Shown here one piece after another: positions 33,546 to 44,019 of a stretch of DNA of 64,000 bases (position 1 is its first letter; every line of letters begins with the position of its first letter). Below the pieces are notes generated by a model. That model was not told the DNA's origin. It saw only the letters and a list, made by a program, of their open reading frames with translations, and did not search any database. Both the position numbers and the translations under genes were made by a program. This DNA is from Catonia carolina (taxonomy: Eukaryota > Arthropoda > Insecta > Hemiptera > Achilidae): assembly GCA_035578175.1 (NCBI GenBank), contig JAQMRL010000022.1:5501501-5565500 (forward strand), written 5' to 3'.

Positions 33546-34853
33546 CACGGAAAATATATGAGACAATAGGGGTCACGCGCATGACCGGCCGTTATGATTA
33601 TATACCGTCACTAGCTAATGACGTCACCGGAGCGGAAGCACTAGTTTTTTTTAACTTCGTTCCTCTACATTAAAAAGTAATATTGGAATATAATAATTAT
33701 GTTTTGTCTACTATAATAATAAGAGCGAGAATAATAATGATAATAAAGAATTTTAATGAAATGTAAGTAAAATATAAAATAATTACCTGCCACTTTTCGT
33801 TGACAACAATTTATAAGTAAACAGGTAGTCCTTAGATATTTAAATTATGAAATAGAAATGTTTAAACAAGTCTGTAATTGTAATATAAATACATACCTGA
33901 TATTCCTTTGCCTACTTGTAAAAAAATAAAATGGTTGTGAATATTTAACAGTTAGGCCTAAAGTTATAGGTTATGTTCCGCAAAAGTAGACTATGTTTTA
34001 AACTCGTATTAAGTGAGTTTTTTTTTAATTTGTGTTTTTCGCTTTAATATAAGGTATTTCCCGCAAATGTTCAGTAACGTTTTTCTCGCAGACCAAATTT
34101 CGTTTCTCAACGCTTTAAACTCTTTAGATTCTTTTACGTTGTAGGTTGTGTGTAAAATAGAAGGATTATTTTCATTAGCAATAGGAAATTCGTGACAACC
34201 ATAATTTTCTCTTTGCAAAACACGAAATTCTGCTATTTTTCTCTTATCTGAAGTCTTAAATTTCTTTCCTAGTCACTAAAATTTTAAAAAAGTTCCGCGA
34301 GTTGGTGTCTTACGATTTTAATCTTCATCTAGCTTTAAAGTTACAAAGTTCAGATTTTAAATCGCGTTTGACGTCACAATCTTCAACATTAGCACCACAA
34401 ACACGCTCAGAATCAACCGAAAAATTTTCTACACGTCGAAAAGCTTTTTTGAGAATTTGAACAAACTCTCAAAAGACGGAGAAATGAAAATCTTTCATGT
34501 ATATTTTTTCATTATTAGCACAACCCGCAAAAATGTTCAATGTAATTATATTAGAGCTCACTAGATATAAACACGTGTACAAAATATTAGTAATAACAAA
34601 AAAAAATTATAAACATATTAACTATTAGTAGACTTATATTATTAAATAGGGTTTGTTATGTTCAATATTTATATTCGATTAAACTAACTTCACAAAGAAT
34701 TCACATAATACCGTTAGTCACTAATTAGACTGACTGACAACATTCACAAGTAGCGAAATAGTACAAACCGCTGGCTATGTTATTAAGCACCGGTGACATC
34801 ATCGGCTACTGCGCATCCTAACGAGACCCCTACTGTCTCTCCTATTTACCGTG
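33546..34853. mobile_element. DNA transposon with ~29-bp TIRs and near-8-bp flanking repeats
   Basis: The left end (33546-33574, cacgg...ataggggtc) and the reverse complement of the right end (34825-34853) agree at 24 of 29 positions. Similarity continues inward: gacgtcaccggagc at about 33620 mirrors gatgtcaccggtgc on the other arm. The flanks are ctttcaac (33538-33545) and atttcaac (34854-34861), 7 of 8 identical and exactly adjacent to the ends. An 8-bp duplication suggests a hAT- or P-like element (established for those superfamilies). The 1,308-bp length implies a non-autonomous or decayed copy. Confidence 0.7.
34009..34218 (-). pseudogene. Unidentified coding remnant inside the TIR element
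   Basis: A 69-aa open frame whose reading extends upstream without a start (EFRVLQRENYGCHEFPIA at its head). The composition looks like protein coding (SKEFKALRNEIWSARKTLL). I do not recognise the family. Its position suggests it is what remains of a transposase or a captured gene fragment. No catalytic motif is visible. Confidence 0.3.
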
Positions 34854-34861
34854 ATTTCAAC

Positions 34862-36043
34862 TACACCAAAGAATAGAGCACACATTGATACTTTAATGTG
34901 ATTTTCTAACGTAAAGGCAGTCCCGACTTTTTTGTATCACAGCGAATTTTGGGCTCTTTCAGGGATAAGGTAGAAGACATTGGAAGATATGGAGATGTGT
35001 TTTCTAACACTGTTCAGGGGTTGTATAGGAGAGAGGACTGAATCCAAAATTACGATATAAAGGAAAAGCTAAAAGAGAACAAGATGTGTAAATACGAAAA
35101 CCAGATATTGTCGCATTAAATGGATGAAATATCTTCGAAGAATGATTGGCGATTAAAACTTCAAAATGGGTTCTAGGACACAGGTTTAACGGAAGAAGAT
35201 GTTTGGAAAGAACCATTTGACGGTGAAAGTAGTAATAATTTATCTATTAGTACTGTTTTCTAATGTAAACATAAAATTGGATGACGTACCAGATGCTCTG
35301 CCGTGAAGAGAAGACAAATAAATCAAAAAACACCTGAAAACTGGATATTTTTAACACGGAAATATACTGTCAAAATTTATTAATTTTTTATACTTAAAAA
35401 TATTCGGGTCATATGAATCAACGTAGAAACAAACAATCTCTAATTGGAATATCATTCAAATTTGTACCCCTTTTGTAGTTTCTGAAATAAAGTTCTTTAA
35501 CCCAACGGTTTTATTTTATGGCAAGGATTATATATAGACTATATTTCTTCTAATTAGATGCTCATTCTGCCACCCATAGAAGACCTACTGGTTGACTTTA
35601 AAAAATTAAATCTAAAAAGCTAATTGATTTTAAACTCCCACTCAAAAAATGAATAAATACATGGCTTAGTGTTTCTCTGATTGTTTTCTTAAGAGCCTAT
35701 TTCCGTTGATCGTTTCACATATTTCTCCTGTTATCGTTTAACGGGCAAAATGAAGTTCGGTTCACAAACGTTAATAAAATTCTGTGATTTTAGTACTGAT
35801 TCTATGATTGCTTCTGTAATGGAATAGTTGCAGCATAAAATGAGACATTAGATAGTTTCTGTATTTTATTCAAATACAGTACCTACCATACCAAATTCTA
35901 TAAAATATTGTAGAACACAAAAAAATTCTTAGTAAAATCAGAAAAACGAAAGAATATACTCGTATTAAACACATTTTATTTGGAACGTGTATTAATAACA
36001 CTATAGATCTCTTATTGGTTTTTACAACAAAACATAAATGTTT
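34862..36043. other. Mostly non-coding, with a short LINE-like remnant
   Basis: At about 35040-35230 the plus strand has IKWMKYLRRM and, in another frame, WVLGHRFNGRRCLERTI, similar to the RTE-like tail at 22.5 kb. The rest holds nothing recognisable. Confidence 0.35.
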
Positions 36044-36229
36044 TTATTACTTTATTTATTTTACAACTGTATAACAACAACCAGCAAAATCGTTCACAAC
36101 TAAATTTACAAAAAAAAATTAAGAAAAGACAACATCTTTGTTAATGGCTTTTAAGATAACACCACCCAGCAATAGCTCCCCAGATAACGATAATTTGGTT
36201 CATTTGTAAATTATTTTGTATACGTAGTA

Positions 36230-38545
36230 ATGTTACAGTTGGGGAAAAGGGAGAGAAATTACAGATTTTATGACGAGGAGGAGAATTGGGGTACTGTGTG
36301 TGTGCAGAAGACGAGGTGGAAGGGAAACAAAGCAAGAGAGTTGGGAGAGGACTGCAAGCTGATATACAGTGGAGCAAACTGTCAAGGAAGGAATGGTGTT
36401 GGAATAATCCTAGACAAGAGTGCGAGGTCACTGTTGGTGAGGGTAAATAGGAGGAATGATAGGATAATGAGTGTTGGTCTGGATATTGGAGGAAGCAGGG
36501 TGAACGTTGTGTGTGCGTATGCCCCACAAATGGGGTGCGAGGAAGAGGAAAAGGAGGATTTCTGGTGGGAAATGAATATAGAAATGTTGGAGATACCAGT
36601 GGAAGAGGCGTGCTTTATTGGAGGAGATTTAAATGGCCATATTGGCAGTGATAGAACAGCAATGGAAAAAGTGCATGGTGGTTGGGGTGTAGGAGAAAGG
36701 AACCATGAAGGGGATAAGGCTATAAGCTTCGCTTTAGCATGGAATATGGCGGTGCTCAACACCTTCTTTGAGAAAACCGAAGATCAGTACATGACGTACG
36801 CAAGTGGGGAAGTAAAAAGCCAAATAGATTTTGTGCTATGCAGAAGAAAGCAGCTTGGACAGATCACAAATTGTAAAGTGATAAAAGGGGAAGGCGTGAC
36901 TAGCCAGCACAGACCGGTCATGGTGGATAGCACGCTGAGGTTGGTAAGGAGGGGAAAGGAAAGAAGTGAACAAAAAGTGAGGTGGTGGAAGTTGCAAGAG
37001 GTGGAGATGGCGAGTGCTTTCAAGAGGGGTGTTCTGCAGGAGATGACACCAAAGGACTCTGCAAATGACTGGTGGGAAGTAAACAGTAAGGTGATTCTGA
37101 GAGTAGGAGAGAATGTGCTGGGCAGAACATCAGGGAAGGGGCCACCAGGAGACAAGGAAGCTTGGTGGTGGAATGATGAAGTGCAACAGAAGGTTAAAGC
37201 TCAGAAAGAGGCAAGAAAAATTTTTGACAGCACCAGAAGTGAGGCAGACGAGGAAGCCTACAAACAGGCAAAAAGAGAGGCAAAGAAAGCAGTGGCTATT
37301 GCGAAAGCAGGTGCATCGGAAAGACTGTATGAAGAACTGGAAACCCCAGAAGGAATTAAAAGGCTGTATAGTATTGCTAAGGCAAGGGATAAATCATCAA
37401 AGGATTTTACGCATGTACGACAGGTTAAGAGCTCAGATGAAGTGGTGTTGAGAACGGATGAAGAGATAAAGAACAGATGGAAGGATTACTTTTGCCAGTT
37501 ACTGAATGAAGAACGCTACACAGGGAACAGAGGAGATGGAACCCCAAATCAGGAGGAAATTGAGGAAATTGGAAGGGGGGAAGTCTTAGACGCTTTGAAA
37601 AAAATGAAAAATGGTAAAGCAGTGGGACCAGATGGCATACCAGTGGAAGCATGGAAGGCCTTGGGAAAGGAAGGAGTGGAGATGCTGTGGGACTTGATGG
37701 GCAGAATATACAGAGAGGAAAGGATGCCAAAAGCATGGAGAGAGAGTGTTGTAATACCAATATATAAAGAGAAAGGTGATATCCAAGAATGCAAAAATTA
37801 CAGAGGGATTAAGTTAATGTCACACACACTAAAGTTATGGGAGAGAATAGTAGACAAAAGAGTGAGGGAGGAGACAGTGATGGGTGAGGAACAGTATGGT
37901 TTTATACCGGGAAGAAGCACGACTGATGCACTTTTTGTCTTAAGACAATTGATGGAGAAATATGGCGAGAAGAAAAGGGACCTGCACCTGGTATTTATAG
38001 ACCTTGAGAAGGCCTATGATACCGTCACAAGAGAGGAACTATGGAGATGCATGAGGATGAAGGGGGTGTCTAAGAGGTATGTAAGATTGGTGAAGGACAT
38101 GTATGATGGAGTGGGTACCAGAGTAAGAACCTGTGTGGGAGTAACAGAAAGTTTTCCAGTGACTGTGGGTCTGCATCAAGGCTCTGCTTTAAGCCCATAC
38201 CTATTCAACTTGGTTATGGATACACTTACTGAAGGGGTGAGAGAGCAGGCACCCTGGACAATGCTTTTTGCGGATGACATTGTGCTGGTGGGAGAAACCA
38301 GGGATATAGTGGAGAGGAAACTGGAAAGTTGGAGAGAGGTATTAGAGGAGGGAGGCCTGAGGATCAGCAGGGAAAAGACTGAATACCTATGGTTTGGTGG
38401 TGAGGATAAGAGTGGAGGGGTGTGTTTGCTGAATGAAGTGGTGAGAAGGGTAAAGTGTTTCAAGTACCTTGGTTCATGCCTCACCGAGAGTGGAGGACTG
38501 GAGGAGGAAATTAACCATAGAATACAAGCTGGATGGAATAACTGA
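36230..38545 (+). pseudogene. RTE endonuclease-reverse transcriptase, main open frame (771 codons)
   Basis: An AP-type endonuclease is followed by RT, which would nick target DNA and copy element RNA onto it. Endonuclease motifs are KTRWKGNKARE near codon 25, GGDLNGHIG near 130 and the SQHRPVM active-site block near 225. RT motifs are GKAVGPDGIP, NYRGIKLMSHTLKLWERI, FIPGRSTTDALF, FIDLEKAYDTV, GLHQGSALSPYLF and LFADDIVLV (catalytic Asp pair near codon 680). The ATG at 36230 lies in the target-site duplication, so it is host DNA, not a native start. The first 20 or so codons are out of frame: the KGREITDFMTRRRIGVLCV reading lies in another frame, and an extra TG in a TG run near 36294-36302 explains the switch. 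The frame ends at 38543-38545 through a frameshift. Confidence 0.88.
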
Positions 38546-39050
38546 AGGCGAACGACAGGTGTATTGTGTGACAGAAGAATGGGGACAAAAATGAAGGGAA
38601 AGATATATAAGACAGTGATTAGACCGGCATTGTTATATGGTAGTGAGACTTGGCCTATGAAGAGGAGACAGGGAAACAATTTGGAGGTTGCGGAGGTGAG
38701 GATGTTGAGGTGGATGTAGGGAAAGACTAGGAAAGATAGGATACGGAATGAAGTAATAAGGGAGTCTGTGGGAGTGATAGAAGTGTCCAAGAAGGTTCAG
38801 GAACGAAGACTGCAGTGGTATGGATATTTGATGCGTAGAGAGGAGGAGTATGTGGGGAGGGTTGTGGATGGATTGGTGGTGGATGGGGTGTGAGGGAGGG
38901 GGAGACCCCGGAGAAGATGGAGAGACGCCGTGGCGGACGACCTGAGGGAGAAGGGCCTGAGCGAGGAGAATGTGGTGGATCGGAGAGAGTGGAGGAGAAT
39001 AATAAGGAACAGCGACCCCTGAGGAAGGGAAAAGCTGAAGAAGAAGAAGA
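36242..39050 (+). mobile_element. RTE-clade LINE, 5' truncated, with 16-bp target duplication
   Basis: The insertion is bounded by identical 16-bp repeats, agtaatgttacagttg, at 36226-36241 and 39051-39066. It starts inside the endonuclease, runs through RT to the C-terminal domain, and ends in a GAA trinucleotide tail (39036-39050), typical of RTE-type elements that carry short tandem tails. The G-rich, T-poor coding strand contrasts with the AT-rich surroundings. Confidence 0.92.
38546..39035 (+). pseudogene. RTE C-terminal domain, frameshifted
   Basis: Continues the protein above in another frame: GVLCDRRMGTKMKGKIYKTV, then RPALLYGSETW, a TAG stop after LRWM near 38719, ERRLQWYGYLMRR, a TGA after VVDGV near 38892, GRPRRRWRDAVADDLREKGL and DRREWRRIIRNSDP with the natural-looking stop near 39021. 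One frameshift and two nonsense codons inactivate it. Confidence 0.85.
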
Positions 39051-39666
39051 AGTAATGTTACAGTTGCGATAATGTATCATGTCCCTACTCCATCGGCGTT
39101 TCAATCGCCTTTGTGCGATTCCTGGTAGGTCTGCAGAATTCATATTGCATAATAAGGGAATGTTATGATTTTGGTCTCTGAACCTACGGCAAAAATTTAG
39201 ATATGTCATTGACGTAAGGAACGCGTAAGTCTTCGTGTAGTGTTCTATTGGATATTTTGTAACGTAACGCGGGCAATTAGTAATCAGCCGTAAGAATTTA
39301 CTTTAAAAACGTTGTATTCCTGAAATTACGGATGGCTTTCCTGCATCATAAATTTGACTCCCATACAACCAGATCGGTTGAAGCAATGCCTTGTACGTCA
39401 AGAGTTTTGAAGCCATAAGTAGTGTTGACCACTTGGCTAATAGCTTGTACAGCTGTTTCAGTCTGTTATTTAGAAGCTTCCGCTTTTGTTTGACGAGCTT
39501 GATCCACATCAACCGCCTGTCTAAGTACAGCCCAAGGTACCGAACATTGTTTGCTTGCGGAAGAGGTTGGTTGAATAAAATAATTGTGGACACGTTTGCT
39601 GACGAAGGGTGAAGCTCATAAATACATTTCAATAAATTTTCGTAATTAGGTTACTTTGAAACGTTT

Positions 39667-41096
39667 TGCATGTAGCATACGATCTGCACAAAACTATATA
39701 TGTAGCTATAAATTTGAAAGTTCTTCTGGTAATTCACAAACTAATCTCGACTAATTCACAAATTTCCTGATTTCCGAGAACGATGAAGTTCAGTAAAAAT
39801 GTTTGATGACTTAACCAGAAAAACTGTAACATTTATTTTATATTCACTTGCATAATAAGGTTTATAATGGACTAAGCTGAGTTCCGTAAAGAAAAAAATG
39901 ATTATTTATCTAGTCTAAGAGTCATAGTTCTTAAAATTGGCGTAAAAATTTTCGAAATTATAAATAGCAAATATGACACTTTGTATTTCGGTCATTTACT
40001 TTCTAACGGTTATATGAAGAAATCATTGTTAATAAAAATAAATATTACGTATAATGTTTTCATAACTGTGTCATTTTGAAAATCGGTGTAGGCCTTATTA
40101 TTTTCAAAGTGATAAAATAAAACCAGAAAATTTCTTGTTTTATTTTATTAATTAAAATCAGAAAAACCAAAAACAGTGATGTACTACTAGGTCTACTAGT
40201 GAGTGTACAAAAGTTTAAAGTACACAGCACATGTAAATGGCTGTATAATAAATAGAATCAATTAAATATACAAAGTTAAAAATGCTATTACAAATTTTTG
40301 TTACTATCTTACAAGTTTGTACTGAAAAATTCTGATACTAAACCCCTTTATATTTTAGTACGATATATTTTGTTTTTATGAAATACTATTGTTTAAATTG
40401 GCTCATTACAATATGCTAAGTAATTGTAAGGGGAATAGGATTACAGGGGAGGTGGCTGGATAATTAACAACCAGGGAGTTCCCAAGAGCCATCAACTGAC
40501 TCTACTGTTAATCTCCGAGTAACTGTTGGCGACAGTCATATTGACGGCTCGCTAACTCCTACACCAAGGCCTACAATACTACGAGCCGTTCTCCATTCAC
40601 TCCCCATCAAGTTTCTTACAACTTATTCACTTTACGTAAACTTGCTAACTTTAACTTTCTTCAAACAGACTTGCTTAGTTAACTTGAAAATAAGCGTTAC
40701 GCTTTAATTCTTTTCTAAATCGTTATTTTTTCTACTTCTGTGAAAAAAATTTAGTTTAACATTATATATTTTAACACAGATGTAAGAAATCATTACTGTG
40801 TAATTCATTTCTGTATTTGGGTTTAACTAGTACTCATTATGAATTACCTTTATATAGTTTAAATTTAATTAATTGTTAATATAAGTTAAGTGTATATGTA
40901 ATACAATATCGTTCATATATTTTCAAATTTGTTCATTGTATATTGTAAAGTGATACTGCATTAATATTAGTATATATTTATATATAATTTGTCACAGTAT
41001 AATTTAATTTAATTTTGAATTTATGTGGTGACAAAATTTACTATTTCAGATAGACGTGTTAATTAAATATTTTTTATTTTGTGCGTTTATTAAATT
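39667..41096. other. Non-coding stretch with a less AT-rich patch
   Basis: No gene seen. A patch at about 40440-40640 has higher GC and several CpGs without an open frame; it could be regulatory, but nothing specific supports that. Confidence 0.4.
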
Positions 41097-41331
41097 GTAA
41101 CAACTTTTTTTTTTTTTTTTTTTTTTTTTTCACACAATATTTTATGCACAATCTGCTTAATAGCAATAAGTACAATTGATCAAACGAATAATTCACATAA
41201 AAGGATAAAAACCCAATGGTTTACCCTATATAGGGAGCAATATTTTTAAAAATATCGTTATATCAAGTGTAGTTTTATATGATGGTTTATATGTTTGTGT
41301 AGGAGTAAGTGCTTGTGTTTGTGTGTGTTTT

Positions 41332-44019
41332 TTAGAATCTGAAAGGTAAATCTAGAGGATCAAATCTTTGAAGTCTACGTAATGTGTCACTGTTGTCCAA
41401 GAGATTAACTGCCAGAAAGTTCTCATGATTGTTTAATTTTGAAATGTACTTATCACTAAATACACTGATCACTTCTTTGATTGGTTTGATGTTACAGTCT
41501 TCATGGATTCGCGAGTTGTTGACGTACCAAGGAACAGCTAGTATTGTCCTGAGGGTCTTGGATTGGAATCTTTGTAAAATTTCAATATTTGAATTTGACG
41601 CAGTTCCCCAAAGCTGTATACCATACGTCCAAATTGGTTTCAGTATCGTTTTGTACAACAATAGTTTGTTATCTATCGAAAGTTTAGATTTATTTCCAAT
41701 TAACCAAAAATGTTTGCTGAATTTAATGTTGAGTTGTTTGCGTTTAGTTCTTATGTGTTTAGCCCATGTAAGTCTTTTATCCAAATGCATCCCTAAATAT
41801 TTGACGTCGTCATTTTGTGGAATTTGGATACCATTAAGCGTTACTGGTGGACATGTGTTCCTCTTTAAAGTAAATGTGACATGATTCGATTTTCCTTCGT
41901 TAACTTTAATCTTCCATTTACTTAACCAGTGTTCAATTTGTATTAAACTGTGTTGTAATTTTTCTGAAGCAATCACTGAGTTACCATCAGAAGCTAGAAT
42001 AGCAGTGTCATCTGCAAATGTAGCGGTGAGAACATCATTTCCATTCGGTAAGTCTGATGTATAAATAGTGTAGAGAACAGGTCCAAGAACACTTCCTTGA
42101 GGGACACCAGCTTTTATTGATTTCAAATCAGTAATTGTATCATTTAATTTAACTTGGAACATTCTTTTCGTAAGATAAGAACGTAAGATACGATAAAAAT
42201 TTCCTGGGAGTTTTTCTTTAATTTTGTATAGAAGTCCTGTATGCCATACGCGATCAAATGCTTGTTGAACATCCAAGAAAACGGCAGAACAATACAATTT
42301 ATTCTCAAAACTGTTTCGGATTTCTTTAACTAAGCGATGAACTTGTTCAATCGTTGAATGTTGTTTTCTAAACCCAAATTGATGGTTTGGAATTAAATTA
42401 TTATTTTCAAGATGAGGACTTAACCGTAGAAGAAACATTTTTTCGAATAATTTTGAAAGGATGGGAAGAAGACTTATAGGGCGGTAAGATGAAGATACTG
42501 ATGGAGGTTTACCAGGTTTTTGAAGCATTATTATTTTAGCTACTTTCCACTGATATGGCACGTAATTTAGACGGAGAACAGCATTAAATATTAGTAATAA
42601 AACCACTAGTCCTTTACGAGGGAGTTCTTGAAGAATATTTCCAGTGATAAAATCATAGCCTGGAGCTTTCGCTGGATGAAGGTTCTTAACACCTTGTTTT
42701 AATTCTTGTAATGAAAAATGAAGTGGAGGCAAGTTATTTTGCATTTCTTCACAAAGAAACCTTTGCATTATAAGTTCATCATGTGCATGACCCAAATCAT
42801 TGAAAGGTGTAAAACGATCTTCCAGTTCTTGAGCAAATAATTTTGCTTTCTCTTCATCAGTTCTTGCCCAGGTGTTGTCAGCCTTTCTTAGGGGAGGAAT
42901 GCTTTTAAAAGTACGTTTTATTTTTTTAGTGGCTTTCCACAACGAATAATCAGTATCATCATATGGAGATAAATTTATTAAATAATTTTGAAAAGATTCA
43001 TTCCTAAAATCAGATATCATTTCTTTTAAATTACGGCAAGCAATATTAAAATTTCTTTTATCTCGCTGGTTTCTACTATATTGCCAAATTCTTCGAAGCC
43101 TCCTTTTTTCTTCAATTTTTCTTTTAATGGAAGTAGGAAAATCAAGGAAACAATTGACTTCATTTTCACTTGGAGTTGACTGCCATGCGCACTTTTGAAA
43201 TGTTTTGTTTACATAATTTATTGCTACTTCAATATCTTCAGGCGTTCGAAGGGGAATGTTTGATATTAAATCCCTTTCCACCATGTCTTTAAAATTACGC
43301 CAATCTGTTTTTCTGGTCGTAAGTTTGAATTGTTTTTCAATACGGATTGCACCAGAACTTACTGTCGCTATTACAGGAGAATGGTCAGAACTTAGATCTG
43401 CACAAGAATTTACATGTATATAATTTGGTGATATTCCTTTAGTAATTAGAAAGTCTAAAAGATCTGGTATTCTATTGTTATCACTAGGCCAATATGTTGG
43501 TTCACCAGTTGAGATAGCCTGTAAATTTAGATTTGCAACAGCTTTATATAATTCTCTTCCGCGAGGTGTGTTGAGACGTGAGCCCCAGGACTGGTGTTTG
43601 GCATTGAAGTCACCACCTGTTATAAATCTGTTACCTAGCGTATTAAAAAAAATTTGAAATAGGTTTTTGCTTATGTTATGTCGTGGAGGACAGTAGACAG
43701 CTGATATTACTAATGGTCCATTCCAGTCTTCTACACAAACACTCGTTGCTTGGATATGAGCAGTCTTATAAGCTGGTAACTCGTAATGTTTTATGCTCTT
43801 ACGAATTAATATGGCACTTCCAGCATGAGCTCTTCCATCGGGATGCTTGGTGTCATAAACATTAAAATTTTGTAATTTAAAATGACTTCTCTCGGTGAAA
43901 TGTGTCTCTGATATAAGAAGAATATCTATTTTATTTAAAGTAATAAACATTTCTAGCTCTCTAGAATGTTGCGAAAGACCATTTGCATTCCAGATGGTCA
44001 TTTTATAACTGAGATTCAT
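41332..44019 (-). CDS. Jockey-type ORF2: endonuclease and reverse transcriptase
   Basis: 895 aa without interruption. The N-terminal AP endonuclease carries TIWNANG (residue about 7), LLISETHF (about 35), the FITGGDFNAKH block (about 135) and LSSDHSPV (about 210), the catalytic and Mg-binding positions of this fold. A linker with RADNTWARTDEEKAKLFAQ precedes the RT: GYDFITGNIL, QKPGKP, SYRPISLLPILSKLFEKM, HQFGFRKQHSTIEQVHR, VFLDVQQAFDRVWH, GVPQGSVLGPVLYTIYTSDL and ATFADDTAIL (Asp pair about 667). The thumb and C-terminal region has KYLGMHLDKRLTW and KPIWTYGIQLWGTA. The protein would nick DNA and prime cDNA synthesis at the nick. The ATG overlaps the ORF1 stop as ATGA. All residues I can check are present, so this copy could encode an active enzyme. 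Confidence 0.93.
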   Translation of the reverse strand: MNLSYKMTIWNANGLSQHSRELEMFITLNKIDILLISETHFTERSHFKLQNFNVYDTKHPDGRAHAGSAILIRKSIKHYELPAYKTAHIQATSVCVEDWNGPLVISAVYCPPRHNISKNLFQIFFNTLGNRFITGGDFNAKHQSWGSRLNTPRGRELYKAVANLNLQAISTGEPTYWPSDNNRIPDLLDFLITKGISPNYIHVNSCADLSSDHSPVIATVSSGAIRIEKQFKLTTRKTDWRNFKDMVERDLISNIPLRTPEDIEVAINYVNKTFQKCAWQSTPSENEVNCFLDFPTSIKRKIEEKRRLRRIWQYSRNQRDKRNFNIACRNLKEMISDFRNESFQNYLINLSPYDDTDYSLWKATKKIKRTFKSIPPLRKADNTWARTDEEKAKLFAQELEDRFTPFNDLGHAHDELIMQRFLCEEMQNNLPPLHFSLQELKQGVKNLHPAKAPGYDFITGNILQELPRKGLVVLLLIFNAVLRLNYVPYQWKVAKIIMLQKPGKPPSVSSSYRPISLLPILSKLFEKMFLLRLSPHLENNNLIPNHQFGFRKQHSTIEQVHRLVKEIRNSFENKLYCSAVFLDVQQAFDRVWHTGLLYKIKEKLPGNFYRILRSYLTKRMFQVKLNDTITDLKSIKAGVPQGSVLGPVLYTIYTSDLPNGNDVLTATFADDTAILASDGNSVIASEKLQHSLIQIEHWLSKWKIKVNEGKSNHVTFTLKRNTCPPVTLNGIQIPQNDDVKYLGMHLDKRLTWAKHIRTKRKQLNIKFSKHFWLIGNKSKLSIDNKLLLYKTILKPIWTYGIQLWGTASNSNIEILQRFQSKTLRTILAVPWYVNNSRIHEDCNIKPIKEVISVFSDKYISKLNNHENFLAVNLLDNSDTLRRLQRFDPLDLPFRF

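Larger units (their letters stand above)
36044..39660 (-). mobile_element. Minus-strand Jockey LINE 3' end, split by an RTE insertion
   Basis: Two pieces belong to one older element. The right piece (39051-39660) encodes the RT thumb and C-terminus: VRYLGLYLDRRLMW at about 39530, QPIWLYGSQI at about 39350, and QRRLKRRWSRDMIHYR near 39090. The left piece (36044-36241) carries the last codons (reading reaches TYTK and a stop), the 3' untranslated region and an A/TAAA-rich tail. Removing the inserted RTE and one copy of its target duplication makes the reading continue across the join. Frame breaks in the right piece show it was decaying. Confidence 0.75.

Noticed and set aside
36141..36762. Minus-strand Pro/Ser-rich genes opposite the RTE element
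   Set aside because: Antisense of a G-rich coding strand; the Ser/Pro/His bias is the mirror of the true frame.
38176..38790. 204-aa minus-strand gene
   Set aside because: It lies opposite RTE RT and C-terminal coding sequence, which is clearly supported.
40440..40640. Coding exon in the GC-richer patch
   Set aside because: No open frame of useful length in either direction.
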